Positions 35,447 through 43,387 of a DNA stretch of 64,000 nt are shown here, one piece after another; within the stretch, counting starts at the first letter, position 1; every line of letters starts with the position of its first letter. The notes under the pieces were generated by a model. It saw nothing but the letters and a program-made list of their open reading frames with translations, had not been told where the DNA came from and did no database searches. This stretch comes from a virus. Location of the stretch: the IMG/VR virus record IMGVR_UViG_3300009376_001132, positions 1 through 64,000 of that record. One strand, given 5' to 3'. The position numbers were made by a program, and so were the translations under genes.

Positions 35447-36286
35447 CTAAGAACAATATTCCGTCTGGTAAAACTCGCAAGTTCCAAAGCGGTCTTTACA
35501 GTTCGTACAAGCAGCACGGTTTTTGATATAATTCTCTTTGTTAATATTATGCAACGCTTTCGTCAAGGCGTTAAGTGCATCAGTTGTTCTTTTTTTAGCT
35601 GCCGTCACCCGCACGAACTCCGCTTTCTTCCCAGCCTTGGCTGTTCGCTTTAATAGAACGAAGTGGCAGTCAACGTCTTTCGGGTCAACTTCGTACTTCT
35701 GGGCATAGAAATGCTTGTAGAATACGAGTTGGTAGGCGAGGATTTTGTCGCTCTTCTTTTCACGTCGCCAACCCCAGGAGCAGGTCTTCCAGTCAATCAA
35801 GTGGATTTTCTCATCCTTCTTGGAATAGACTACGAGGTCAATAAAGCCTTTAAACTTTTTTTCTGCTTCCGTGAATTCTGTGATGGGCTCGTAGAGTTGC
35901 TCTTCGGCTGCCAGCACTTCCCAGTCCTCACCCAGTTTACCGAACTTGTCGGCAAGGCAGCGATAAAGGTCAGGGATGATTTGAACGCCATTTAGCAGCC
36001 ACTCTTTGAGGGCGAAATCCCTTTTGGCTTCTAATTGGGCATCATCGGGCAGGGCGTTGAGTTCGGCGATGAATTGCTCTTTAACTAACTCCTCAATAGC
36101 GCCCGCTTCCCTGTACTTTTCGGGGGAAGTCAAAGTAAATTCACAAACAGTGTGAATGGCTTTACCAAAGGCTGTAAAAATGTTGCCCTGGAACTGAGTT
36201 ACTTTATCAATGTAGGTGAGTTTGTGGTAGTGAGGGCAAATATGCCAGTTCTTCCACTCCGAGTAGGAAATATGTTTGCCAGCCAA
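35447..36286 (-). CDS. PD-(D/E)XK nuclease with Fe-S cluster (Cas4/RecB-like)
   Basis: A 279-residue protein with the Cas4/AddB-type layout: an N-terminal Cys (WKNWHICPHYHK) and three C-terminal cysteines (CTNCKDRFGTC, then YC) that together can hold a [4Fe-4S] cluster, around a PD-(D/E)XK core (FKGFIDLVVYSKKDEKIHLIDWKTC with Asp and the D-x-K motif) and a YQLVFYKHFY helix. These are DNA exonucleases/recombination nucleases. It starts with TTG (AGCAGG upstream). Base composition and codon choice look more GC-rich than in the flanking sugar genes. No CRISPR array is present, so a replication/recombination role is likelier than adaptation. Confidence 0.8.
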   Translation of the reverse strand: MAGKHISYSEWKNWHICPHYHKLTYIDKVTQFQGNIFTAFGKAIHTVCEFTLTSPEKYREAGAIEELVKEQFIAELNALPDDAQLEAKRDFALKEWLLNGVQIIPDLYRCLADKFGKLGEDWEVLAAEEQLYEPITEFTEAEKKFKGFIDLVVYSKKDEKIHLIDWKTCSWGWRREKKSDKILAYQLVFYKHFYAQKYEVDPKDVDCHFVLLKRTAKAGKKAEFVRVTAAKKRTTDALNALTKALHNINKENYIKNRAACTNCKDRFGTCEFYQTEYCS

Positions 36287-36299
36287 TGTAACCTGCTTT

Positions 36300-36965
36300 C
36301 TATCTTGTTATTTTATCTAGTTCAGATATTTTATTATACAATTCGGGACTGATCTGGAATAGTTCATCTCGTTTACCTAAGTAGTATGCCTCAAATCCAG
36401 TCGCAAAATATTCTCTTAGTGATACGGCAGCATACGGACGAATAAATAAACCAGTCGTAACCATGTGGAGCATCCTTTTTCCAACTCTTTTGTATAAAAA
36501 ATCATCAAAAGATTCTTTAAATTTAAGTTCTCTAAAATCATACTCCTGAGTCCAGTACCCTTCGGATCTCAGTTCGAATTTCATTTGTTCTCTCTTTTTA
36601 ATAAATTCACGAATTACTAAACGATCCCCATATATTTCCTCAGCAGCCTTTGTCTCAAGGTGGTGGGCAATCTCGTGTATTATATCATCCAACAAATCTT
36701 TCATATTATCTTGTTCGTTAGAAATAAACAAGGTCTGGTCTTTATATAAGGCATTTACCTGGCGGCGGTCAAATTCTTTGTAAGAACCCACACGCACAGC
36801 CCTGAGATCTTGATAATAAACTGAAGGTAATTTTTGTTCTACTGTTTTTAATACCCTTTCTATGGATATATCATCAGGAAGAGGCTCATCGATGTGTACA
36901 TCGATCCCGCCGAATTTAAAGTGATGAGTCATATTGGAGGTTTTTTCGAAAATGTATTCTCTCAT
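36300..36965 (-). CDS. putative zinc metallopeptidase (HExxH)
   Basis: The 221-residue protein has LLDDIIHEIAHHLETKAAEE, an HExxH zinc-binding motif, followed about 80 residues later by SLREYFATGFEAYYLG, whose Glu could be the third zinc ligand (gluzincin pattern). The N-terminal part (residues 1-90) is a helical/beta region without known domain. There is no signal peptide, so it is cytoplasmic or virion-associated. The ATG overlaps the PhoH stop as ATGA. The target is unknown; maturation of a virion protein or inactivation of a host protein is possible. Confidence 0.65.
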   Translation of the reverse strand: MREYIFEKTSNMTHHFKFGGIDVHIDEPLPDDISIERVLKTVEQKLPSVYYQDLRAVRVGSYKEFDRRQVNALYKDQTLFISNEQDNMKDLLDDIIHEIAHHLETKAAEEIYGDRLVIREFIKKREQMKFELRSEGYWTQEYDFRELKFKESFDDFLYKRVGKRMLHMVTTGLFIRPYAAVSLREYFATGFEAYYLGKRDELFQISPELYNKISELDKITR

Positions 36966-38269
36966 AAAATCTCCGATGCCAATGTTGCCAATTTAGATCT
37001 CTCTCCCTTAATAAGGGTTATGTGACCAGAAATGTCATATTGTTTAAATTTCTCAACTGCATATGTCAATCCATTGGATACTGCGTCAACGTAAGAATTG
37101 TCTATCTGCTGAATATCGCCTGTAAGCACTAATTTAGTTCCATGTCCGACCCTGGTTATTATAGTCTTTAATTCATGCGGTGTTAAATTCTGAGCCTCGT
37201 CAACGATCATGAAAGCGTTGGAGATGGAACGACCTCGAATATAGGTCATTGCTTCAATTTCGACGGTTCCTTGATCCATGTGCAGATCAAGCGCAGTTCT
37301 GTCCCCAAATAAATGCTCAAGATTATCCCTGATGGGGGCAACCCATGGCATCATTTTCTCTTCCAGGGTCCCTGGTAAAAAACCGATATCTCTACCCATT
37401 GGCTGTACAGGTCTAGTAATTATTAACTTGTCGTAACCTCCCGAAGATCTTGTACTGTTCAAGACTTGTTCTAGACCACAAGCAGCAGCTATGAGTGTTT
37501 TGCCAGTTCCTGCTTGTCCTGTCAGCGAAACTATAGAAACCGACGGATCAAATAAGAGATCCATAGCAAACTGCTGCTCTTTATTGTTAGCTGAAAGTCC
37601 CCATATATCTTGGTAAGAATATACTTTTCTCAAGGGTTTTTCATAATTTAAAAAGCGACACAGGGCTGATTTTTTGGTATCTTTTTCTGATCTTAAAATC
37701 AAATATTGATTTGGAAACAGTTTGATATTTTGTTCTTCTAAAAGAATCTCTTTATCTTCGTAAAAATCGTCAATAACCTCTCCTTCAACTAGAACCTCTT
37801 CACATCCGTCAAATAGCTTCTCTACAGATTTAATCACCTTTTGTGGTTGATAATCATGACATTCTAAACCAAAAGCATCACATTTTACTCTCATATTCAG
37901 ATCACGGGAGACGATTGCTATTTCTTTGCCTTCCATTTTGAGACGAATCGCTATGGCAATTATTTTATTGTCTGAATCTTGGGTGGACATTCCTGCCGGC
38001 ATATAGCGGGGATCATATTGTGCCGCATATAATTTCCCTTTCCCTCTTCCTAGAGAAACTCCCTCAAATAAACTACCTTTTCTCCGCAGATTATCTAAAA
38101 CACGGTTCATCATTCTAGCATTAAATCCCGCCGTATCTTGCCTTTGTTTGTGTTTATCTATTTCATCCAATATAATTGTTGGGATTGCAATATCACTTTT
38201 TCCGAATGCAAATAACGAGCTTACCTCTGTGAGATAAACGTTTGTGTCTAAAATCAATGTCTTTGTCAT
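36962..38269 (-). CDS. phoH: PIN-PhoH protein (PhoH2 type)
   Basis: The 435-residue product joins an N-terminal PIN nuclease domain (KTLILDTNVYL, then PTIILDEIDKHK and later DSDNKIIAIAIRL, acidic residues) to a C-terminal PhoH NTPase (VSLTGQAGTGKTLIAAAC Walker A; AFMIVDEAQNLTPHELKTIITRVG Walker B/sensor). PhoH2 proteins are RNA helicase/RNases; PhoH genes are common in marine phages. The ATG at 38269, preceded by AAAGGAAAAAAT, is the sensible start, since the longer frame runs back through the tmRNA terminator. It follows the tmRNA gene and its terminator, so it needs its own promoter or read-through. Confidence 0.88.
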   Translation of the reverse strand: MTKTLILDTNVYLTEVSSLFAFGKSDIAIPTIILDEIDKHKQRQDTAGFNARMMNRVLDNLRRKGSLFEGVSLGRGKGKLYAAQYDPRYMPAGMSTQDSDNKIIAIAIRLKMEGKEIAIVSRDLNMRVKCDAFGLECHDYQPQKVIKSVEKLFDGCEEVLVEGEVIDDFYEDKEILLEEQNIKLFPNQYLILRSEKDTKKSALCRFLNYEKPLRKVYSYQDIWGLSANNKEQQFAMDLLFDPSVSIVSLTGQAGTGKTLIAAACGLEQVLNSTRSSGGYDKLIITRPVQPMGRDIGFLPGTLEEKMMPWVAPIRDNLEHLFGDRTALDLHMDQGTVEIEAMTYIRGRSISNAFMIVDEAQNLTPHELKTIITRVGHGTKLVLTGDIQQIDNSYVDAVSNGLTYAVEKFKQYDISGHITLIKGERSKLATLASEIL

Positions 38270-38314
38270 ATTTTTTCCTTTCAGGAACACTTCTAAAGTA
38301 AATAGCTGAGAGAG

Positions 38315-38340
38315 AAAGAAAAAAGCCGCCCGAAGGCGGC
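38315..38340 (-). terminator. intrinsic terminator of tmRNA gene
   Basis: On the minus strand, GCCGCC-TTCG-GGCGGC forms a perfect 6-bp G+C hairpin with a stable UUCG loop, followed directly by a U-rich run (TTTTTTCTTT). It begins immediately after the encoded CCA of the tmRNA. Confidence 0.92.
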
Positions 38341-38666
38341 TGGTGGAGGTAGGGAGAATCGAACTCCCGTCTTGCCTAGTTCTATAGAAGGGGTCATTCA
38401 CAAGGTTGGGTCTGTTTTTTTCGTCAGACAGCCCGCTTGACTAGATCGTTTTATTGCGGCTAAAACAATCAAAAGCACTTAGGACACCCAAATACGGCTT
38501 TCTGTTTATTGGCTGCCGTCGCCTCATGGGAGGTCAGGTTTTTAAGCTGCCATCTCCATTTCGAAATCGTCATTGGCGATTAAAGTTTTAAGCGTTTTTA
38601 GTGAGCCACGCTTCCCTCACCCTTGCACCTTTTCTATTTTCCCATCAATCGATACCGGTTACCCCC
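38341..38666 (-). ncRNA. ssrA: tmRNA (ssrA) encoded by the phage, tag ANDDFEMEMAA
   Basis: A one-piece tmRNA of about 326 nt. The 5' end GGGGGUA pairs perfectly with the 3' strand UACCUCC followed by ACCA (CCA encoded), including a G3-U70 wobble typical of the alanine identity of tmRNA. The T-arm (GGGAGTTCGATTCTCCC) lies at 38353-38369. The resume frame at 38577-38545 reads GCC AAT GAC GAT TTC GAA ATG GAG ATG GCA GCT TAA, giving ANDDFEMEMAA, in the ANDxx...AA style of bacterial tags. It would rescue stalled ribosomes during infection. Boundaries follow the stem pairing and are well supported. Confidence 0.93.
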
Positions 38667-38676
38667 TTATAATCAG

Positions 38677-38705
38677 ACTATACAATAATACGCAATAGTT
38701 GTCAA
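38677..38705 (-). promoter_or_regulatory. sigma70-type promoter of the tmRNA gene
   Basis: Minus-strand TTGACA (38705-38700), exactly 17 bases of spacer, then TATAGT (38682-38677). The tmRNA 5' end lies about 10 bases downstream. Near-consensus spacing and sequence suggest strong recognition by unmodified host RNA polymerase. Confidence 0.85.
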
Positions 38706-38796
38706 GTTATTTAATGGCAATTTGCTAGCAATAGCTTTCAGAGCTTTAAGCTGACAAGAGCAGTATAGTAGTAAATTTAAAAGTGTTAAATTAAAA

Positions 38797-39618
38797 TTAA
38801 ATTGCTAATTCTTCTTCACCAGCGGCCGCTTCTCCTTCAGCGCCGGCTTCTTCTGCTTCTTCTTCGCCTTCTACTTCTTCTTCTGGTGCTGTTTCTTCTG
38901 CCTCATCTTCAGCTTTTTCTTCTTCGTATTCTGGGGTTGTCACATCTGGTAGCGAGGCTGTTAACTCATCCTCGAATTTATCAAAGTAAAGCATCATATT
39001 GGTTAAAAGATAATCATAAAATAGTTTCTTATCTTTTTCGTCAGCCAACATATCATATGCGTCAACAATTTGTTTTTCTACGGATTTAAAAGTCTCAGCG
39101 GCAAAATTTCTACCTGTTTCATTTTGATCATCGAGTCCTGCACCAAATTCTTCTTCCTCGCCGCCCTCGATATCGATAAATTCACCTTCGACACTTTCGG
39201 AGGCATCATCCTCTGGATCCAAGTCAATCGATAACTTTTCAGAGAGTAAGTCTGGATCAATTTCATATACTATTGATTCTTCTTTCACTTCTGCCGCTTC
39301 GATGGGGTTAAGTGCGTTTTTAATGGCATGAATTATATGATTCCTAAATGACTCTCTTTGTTCTGGAGAAGTAGTCAACATACTATAATCATCTTGAATG
39401 GTTGGTATTATTTTTTTGAGTAAATCAGCCAAAACATTAATTCCAGTATGTTCGCTGGCTTCTGTAGTTCCTGTTTCCGCTTCTAAAATCCTTCTTATTG
39501 CAGATCTTAGTTTCTGTTCCTGAAGTTTTTTAGAGGATGCCGCCTTGTATATCCGCTTCCTGACATGTTCACGAATAAGCTGCTCGGCAATTAATTTATT
39601 TCTGTTGATTTTTTTCAT
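38797..39618 (-). CDS. acidic protein with CTS-like N-terminus, possible head-core/virion protein
   Basis: The 273-residue product starts MKKINRNKLIAEQLIREHVRK; an RILEAETG segment follows near residue 45. These Leu/Ile-x-Glu sites resemble the capsid-targeting and prohead-protease cleavage motifs of T4 internal proteins. The C-terminal ~60 residues are extremely acidic (runs of Glu with Ala). No domain is recognised. It lies upstream of the tmRNA promoter. An internal or scaffold/core-type head protein is a plausible inference, not proven. Confidence 0.5.
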   Translation of the reverse strand: MKKINRNKLIAEQLIREHVRKRIYKAASSKKLQEQKLRSAIRRILEAETGTTEASEHTGINVLADLLKKIIPTIQDDYSMLTTSPEQRESFRNHIIHAIKNALNPIEAAEVKEESIVYEIDPDLLSEKLSIDLDPEDDASESVEGEFIDIEGGEEEEFGAGLDDQNETGRNFAAETFKSVEKQIVDAYDMLADEKDKKLFYDYLLTNMMLYFDKFEDELTASLPDVTTPEYEEEKAEDEAEETAPEEEVEGEEEAEEAGAEGEAAAGEEELAI

Positions 39619-39628
39619 GGTTCTATAA

Positions 39629-41602
39629 TTATCTCCGCCTTTGGCGTTTAGCTCTTTTAACCTTGGGTTTTTTAGTTTTCCTATAAGGGTTATAGCGATT
39701 GGGACGACCGCTCCAAGCCCCAGGACCTATTTCAGCCGACCCAGCAGACATAGCTGACATTTCCTCTATAGTCGAGTCTATGATATTATTTATGGCTTCA
39801 TTTGGGCTTGTCAGTATATTGTATGCTGCCTCTTTCTCTTCAGCATTTAAATGACGAGGGAGGTTTGCTTTAAATTCGTTTTTTCCTTCTTCACCTTGTA
39901 ATAGCAAATTTCTCATTTGTGTTCCGCTTACTCCTCCTGCAAAAAGGGGAGTTATTACAGGCTCGACACTTACACCAGGGTTATGTCTTTCAGCATATGA
40001 TTGGGCTCTATCAAATCTTGTATCATCAACGTCTTTTTCGCTTTTCCCCAAAAGAGCAACATCTCCCTCTTTAAACACAGAGTTATCTGCTACTAGTTCA
40101 TACACATCTCCAACTGGCGATGGGGTCGTTCCTGCTTGAACTTTAATTTTTGGAAAATCTTTGGTATAAAGATCCCATAGTTTAACGGACATATCAACAG
40201 TTACAGGAGGTCTTGATTTGGTAGAAACAATTACTATTACTTCGTCAACATCATTTTTGTTTGCAAAGTATTTGGCAAGCAAAAAATGTCCGGCATGAGG
40301 AGGTTTAAAACCCCCTGGGATTAGGGCTATTCGTTTTCCTTCTTTTTTTGTCAATACCTGCCCAGTGGTAGCTAGAGCTTCTACGGTTACTTTCTTTTGT
40401 TTACCGCCATATTTAAACAACCCAAGAATTTGATTTAAGGGGGCAAAATTACCAGTTAATTTATACATGTGCCCGTCATAATCAAAGACAATCCCCTCGG
40501 CAGGAGTTGTTAAATTGCTCATATCTTTTATCTTATTTAAGTGAACTTGCATCACTTCCATGCTTTGTGGATCTTCTGGTCCTGCTTCTGCTATCTCCTT
40601 GACGGCATTTGCAAGTTCGGTTCGTTGCCGTTGCACTTCCGCATCAGTATCAACAATGAACATACTTTCTAATCCCTTGAGAACCTCGACTGCAAAATCG
40701 TGAACAATTAATTCTAATGGCTGAATTGCTTGTTTTAATAGGATGGGCTTATTTCTAACAATATTTGTTAAATCTGATACCTCTTCTGGGTTCATTCGTT
40801 TTTTTAATTCTCTAAGACCAATATTATCAGGTAGCTTTAAAAGGTACTTTATTGCTTCTGTTTTTAACTCGTCAGAAAAATTTACCTCTATACCTTGCCG
40901 TAGTCGGTTAAAAACATATTGACCAACCCGATCAGAATCAGACACATCAGCTTCAGACATAGCATTTCCCAGAGATGCATATGCTTTCTTGAGTGCTTCT
41001 TCATCTTCTAATTTTTCTAGTTTTATGATGGCACTTCTAACAAAAGAAAATCTATCTTCTGATAAGGAATCTTGCATTTGTCTTAGGCGACTATCCAATG
41101 CTGCAAGATTTGCAGACACATCTTCGTCTGTTTTCTCTCCGGACTCTTTGTCAAATTTAAAATGACCTCTATCATGTATTTTGAGTGTCTTAGAATCGTA
41201 ATTGATTACATTTCTAGACTCAGGGTCCATAATTTCAGCGTTATACCAAATATCAGCGTTTGGTCCGAAGATAGCTAATTTCTCTTCGTCGCTCAAGGTT
41301 TCCACCGCTCTTTCAAAAGCAGCAAATCCTTCTACAAATGTTTTCTCAAGGTTGCCCCGCCCTGCAAACTTTGTTGCCAATTGAACGGCATCTAATCCGT
41401 TCCCTCTAAGATTTCCTTTGTTTCGTGCGCCCTTTGCTTTGCCTTCGGGTATAGAATAAGAAAGAAAAAGATTTTGCCCGTCAACTTTCTCTTCCACTTC
41501 GAGGTCAGCCTCAGCAACAGCAGCCATTATTTCCTTCATTTTACTGAAGGTTAAATTAGGATTATCATATAGGTGGGACATGTGTCCGGCAATGCCACCC
41601 AT
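39629..41602 (-). CDS. fusion of ligase-like (KxDG) and nucleotidyltransferase (HxGH) domains
   Basis: The 657-residue protein has an N-terminal region with EVEEKVDGQNLF (Lys39-x-Asp-Gly), the lysine-nucleotidylation motif of DNA/RNA ligases and capping enzymes, followed by WYNAEIMDPES. A C-terminal domain at about residues 425-600 contains IALIPGGFKPPHAGHF (HxGH) and GGVSGTQMRNLL, as in nicotinamide-mononucleotide/cytidylyltransferases (SGTxxR-like motif). The last 30 residues are Lys/Arg-rich. Similar 'cytidyltransferase' proteins occur in cyanophages. An NAD- or RNA-end-related repair role is possible. The ATG is preceded by the small coiled-coil gene with no gap. Confidence 0.75.
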   Translation of the reverse strand: MGGIAGHMSHLYDNPNLTFSKMKEIMAAVAEADLEVEEKVDGQNLFLSYSIPEGKAKGARNKGNLRGNGLDAVQLATKFAGRGNLEKTFVEGFAAFERAVETLSDEEKLAIFGPNADIWYNAEIMDPESRNVINYDSKTLKIHDRGHFKFDKESGEKTDEDVSANLAALDSRLRQMQDSLSEDRFSFVRSAIIKLEKLEDEEALKKAYASLGNAMSEADVSDSDRVGQYVFNRLRQGIEVNFSDELKTEAIKYLLKLPDNIGLRELKKRMNPEEVSDLTNIVRNKPILLKQAIQPLELIVHDFAVEVLKGLESMFIVDTDAEVQRQRTELANAVKEIAEAGPEDPQSMEVMQVHLNKIKDMSNLTTPAEGIVFDYDGHMYKLTGNFAPLNQILGLFKYGGKQKKVTVEALATTGQVLTKKEGKRIALIPGGFKPPHAGHFLLAKYFANKNDVDEVIVIVSTKSRPPVTVDMSVKLWDLYTKDFPKIKVQAGTTPSPVGDVYELVADNSVFKEGDVALLGKSEKDVDDTRFDRAQSYAERHNPGVSVEPVITPLFAGGVSGTQMRNLLLQGEEGKNEFKANLPRHLNAEEKEAAYNILTSPNEAINNIIDSTIEEMSAMSAGSAEIGPGAWSGRPNRYNPYRKTKKPKVKRAKRQRRR

Positions 41603-41851
41603 TTATTTTTCCTCTTTTAAAAGATTTAACTCTTCTTCGAGAGCCTCGACTCTTTCATTTAAAGATTTCATTTGTCTTTTTATACCACGAATATGTTCTT
41701 TTGCAAGTTTTAAACGATTGGTATCTCTTTTGTTTGTTACCCTGATATTTGACACTATGTCGCTTAAAGCCTGTATGGAAGCAAAAGCATCAAAAGTGTA
41801 TGCCTCCTTTAAAAGGAATTTTTTAGTGACCTCGTTTAGAATAGATTTCAT
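41603..41851 (-). CDS. small coiled-coil protein with CTS-like N-terminus
   Basis: An 82-residue protein opening MKSILNEVTKKFLLKEAYTF; residues FLLKEA fit a prohead-protease-like Leu-x-Glu cleavage site. The remaining sequence (LKLAKEHIRGIKRQMKSLNERVEALEEELNLLKEEK) has clear heptads and should form a coiled coil. It abuts the next gene without spacing. Virion-internal or assembly function is possible; not recognised. Confidence 0.55.
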   Translation of the reverse strand: MKSILNEVTKKFLLKEAYTFDAFASIQALSDIVSNIRVTNKRDTNRLKLAKEHIRGIKRQMKSLNERVEALEEELNLLKEEK

Positions 41852-41894
41852 TTTTATCTCCCAGGCTGGTTATTATAAGTAGTTAGGATCAGTG

Positions 41895-42242
41895 TTAACA
41901 ACTACTGCTAGTCATGGTTATAGTTCCCTCATTGGAAACCGTCATCGAGTAACATGTACCATCTCCTGCTTTTAGAACCACAGTATTCGAAGCAAAGCTT
42001 TGAGAAATTGCTGTCATAATACCCCCGTTTGTTACACCAATTGAATAATAATCTCCATTTGGAGATTGCAAACTAAGAGAACCAACGGACCCGCCGCCCA
42101 AAATCTCGCCCGCCGTAGCGGGGGTGATAGAGGCTATTTGGTCATCTACTCCTGTAGCGGTTAAAAAGTTTCCACTTACATTAGGTGAGATGGTTCTCAC
42201 ATCGGTCAATGGTCCTGTTTGTCTTCTGTTAATAATTCCCAT
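41895..42242 (-). CDS. small virion-surface-type beta protein
   Basis: The 115-residue protein is Gly/Ser/Thr-rich and beta-like, with two similar halves: SPNGDYYSIGVTNGGIMTAIS and AGDGTCYSMTVSNEGTITMTSS, both with the pattern YS-(I/M)-x-V-(T/S)-N-x-G. No enzyme motif. It follows two other structural-type genes with two-base gaps. Decoration or fibre-tip protein is a reasonable guess. Confidence 0.5.
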   Translation of the reverse strand: MGIINRRQTGPLTDVRTISPNVSGNFLTATGVDDQIASITPATAGEILGGGSVGSLSLQSPNGDYYSIGVTNGGIMTAISQSFASNTVVLKAGDGTCYSMTVSNEGTITMTSSSC

Positions 42243-42244
42243 GT

Positions 42245-42790
42245 TTATTCGCTCGCATCAAACCCAGCAAGACGATCATTGGGATTGATCCTCTTTCTTC
42301 GAATTACATACCCGTGCAAACTTATTCGGCTATGTACAGATCCACTTGCATATAAAACAGTAGGAGTTTGTTCATCAAAAGATGTAACAGGAATTCCAGG
42401 CCAAATCATGACGGCGCTGCTTGAGGGGTATAGTGTTGTAATAATCGTATTACGATTTTTGGTAAATCCAGCAGCAAATGTTCTATCATCATCAAACCAT
42501 ATTGATATTTCCGCACTAGAGCTACCATTGTTTACTGCCCATAAATACAACTCGTCCATATCAGATAAAGAACCAGAATGAATACTCATAATCTGAGGTG
42601 TTCCAGATCCGGAGGATACTACACAAGGCCAAAAAGAGGAGGAATTTGTAACTGTTAAAGCAAAGTCATGTCCGCTAGGGTCTTGTCCACAACCAGCGTG
42701 CGACAAACTAACCCTAATACTGCCAACATTCCCTGCTGGTGATAAAGTATTTCCGAGAACTTTTTGAGTACGTCCGTTAAATCCAGGCAT
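42245..42790 (-). CDS. putative virion/decoration protein A
   Basis: The 181-residue protein contains SLSDMDELYLWAVNNGSSSAEISIWF followed by LYPSSSAVMIWPGIPV and VLYASGSVHSRISLHGYVIRRKR. The next gene upstream has the same order of elements (DEVYLWASNAG, ELVYPGIPH, QIYLSGFVMRKHR), so the two are diverged tandem duplicates. Beta-rich, secreted-looking but without signal peptide, which suits a capsid or fibre decoration protein. No database family recognised. Confidence 0.55.
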   Translation of the reverse strand: MPGFNGRTQKVLGNTLSPAGNVGSIRVSLSHAGCGQDPSGHDFALTVTNSSSFWPCVVSSGSGTPQIMSIHSGSLSDMDELYLWAVNNGSSSAEISIWFDDDRTFAAGFTKNRNTIITTLYPSSSAVMIWPGIPVTSFDEQTPTVLYASGSVHSRISLHGYVIRRKRINPNDRLAGFDASE

Positions 42791-43353
42791 TAGTCTGTAC
42801 CGTCATATCCTTGATTTATATCCGTCTTACTTACTCTGTGTTTTCTCATTACAAATCCAGATAAATATATTTGCGAATTTGACGATACTGCAAAAATTGC
42901 ATCATTGTTTGTGTGAGGGATCCCTGGATAGACAAGCTCCATTCCCGACTTTGAGCTAACTGTTGTGACAACTCGCCAAGGAGCATTTAAAGCGTACTCA
43001 AGATCTGCATCAGCAGGCGTGTTACCGTCAACCATGTACCCCCCAGATACAAAAGATACAGTAATTTGGGCTGCTGTTTCTCCAGCGTTTGACGCCCATA
43101 AATAAACTTCATCAAGAGCACTTAAATCAGCGACATGCACACAAGCCGAAGCCTCTGGTGCTGCTGTGCTGCCTGAGCCGGATATAAGCATAGGAGTTCC
43201 GTTGTGAAAATTATTATTAATCTCATTGTAGTGCCTGCCAAAACTGGCAGGATATCGTGTTGCAAATGGTTGCAAAGCAACCCGAGAAGTTCCTTTAGAG
43301 AAAGGTTTTAAATTTGTACCCTGTGGAGTTTTAGTGTTGTTACTAAATGCCAT
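42790..43353 (-). CDS. putative virion/decoration protein B (paralogue)
   Basis: 187 residues; ALDEVYLWASNAGETAAQITVSF, KSGMELVYPGIPHTNNDAIF and QIYLSGFVMRKHRVS align by eye with the preceding protein, and the spacing between blocks is conserved. A TATTTAT motif lies at 43385-43379, upstream of the ATG, in the intergenic gap. The stop overlaps the next start by one base. Structural role inferred from composition and position. Confidence 0.55.
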   Translation of the reverse strand: MAFSNNTKTPQGTNLKPFSKGTSRVALQPFATRYPASFGRHYNEINNNFHNGTPMLISGSGSTAAPEASACVHVADLSALDEVYLWASNAGETAAQITVSFVSGGYMVDGNTPADADLEYALNAPWRVVTTVSSKSGMELVYPGIPHTNNDAIFAVSSNSQIYLSGFVMRKHRVSKTDINQGYDGTD

Positions 43354-43387
43354 TTGGACACCTCACGAAGTTTTCCATATAAATACT

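Noticed and set aside
35447-36286. Cas4 as part of a CRISPR system
   Set aside because: No repeats/spacers or other cas genes in the window; Cas4-like nucleases are common stand-alone phage enzymes.
38270-38401. 44-residue N-terminal extension of PhoH
   Set aside because: It would translate the tmRNA 3' end and its terminator; ATG 38269 has a good ribosome site and starts the PIN domain.
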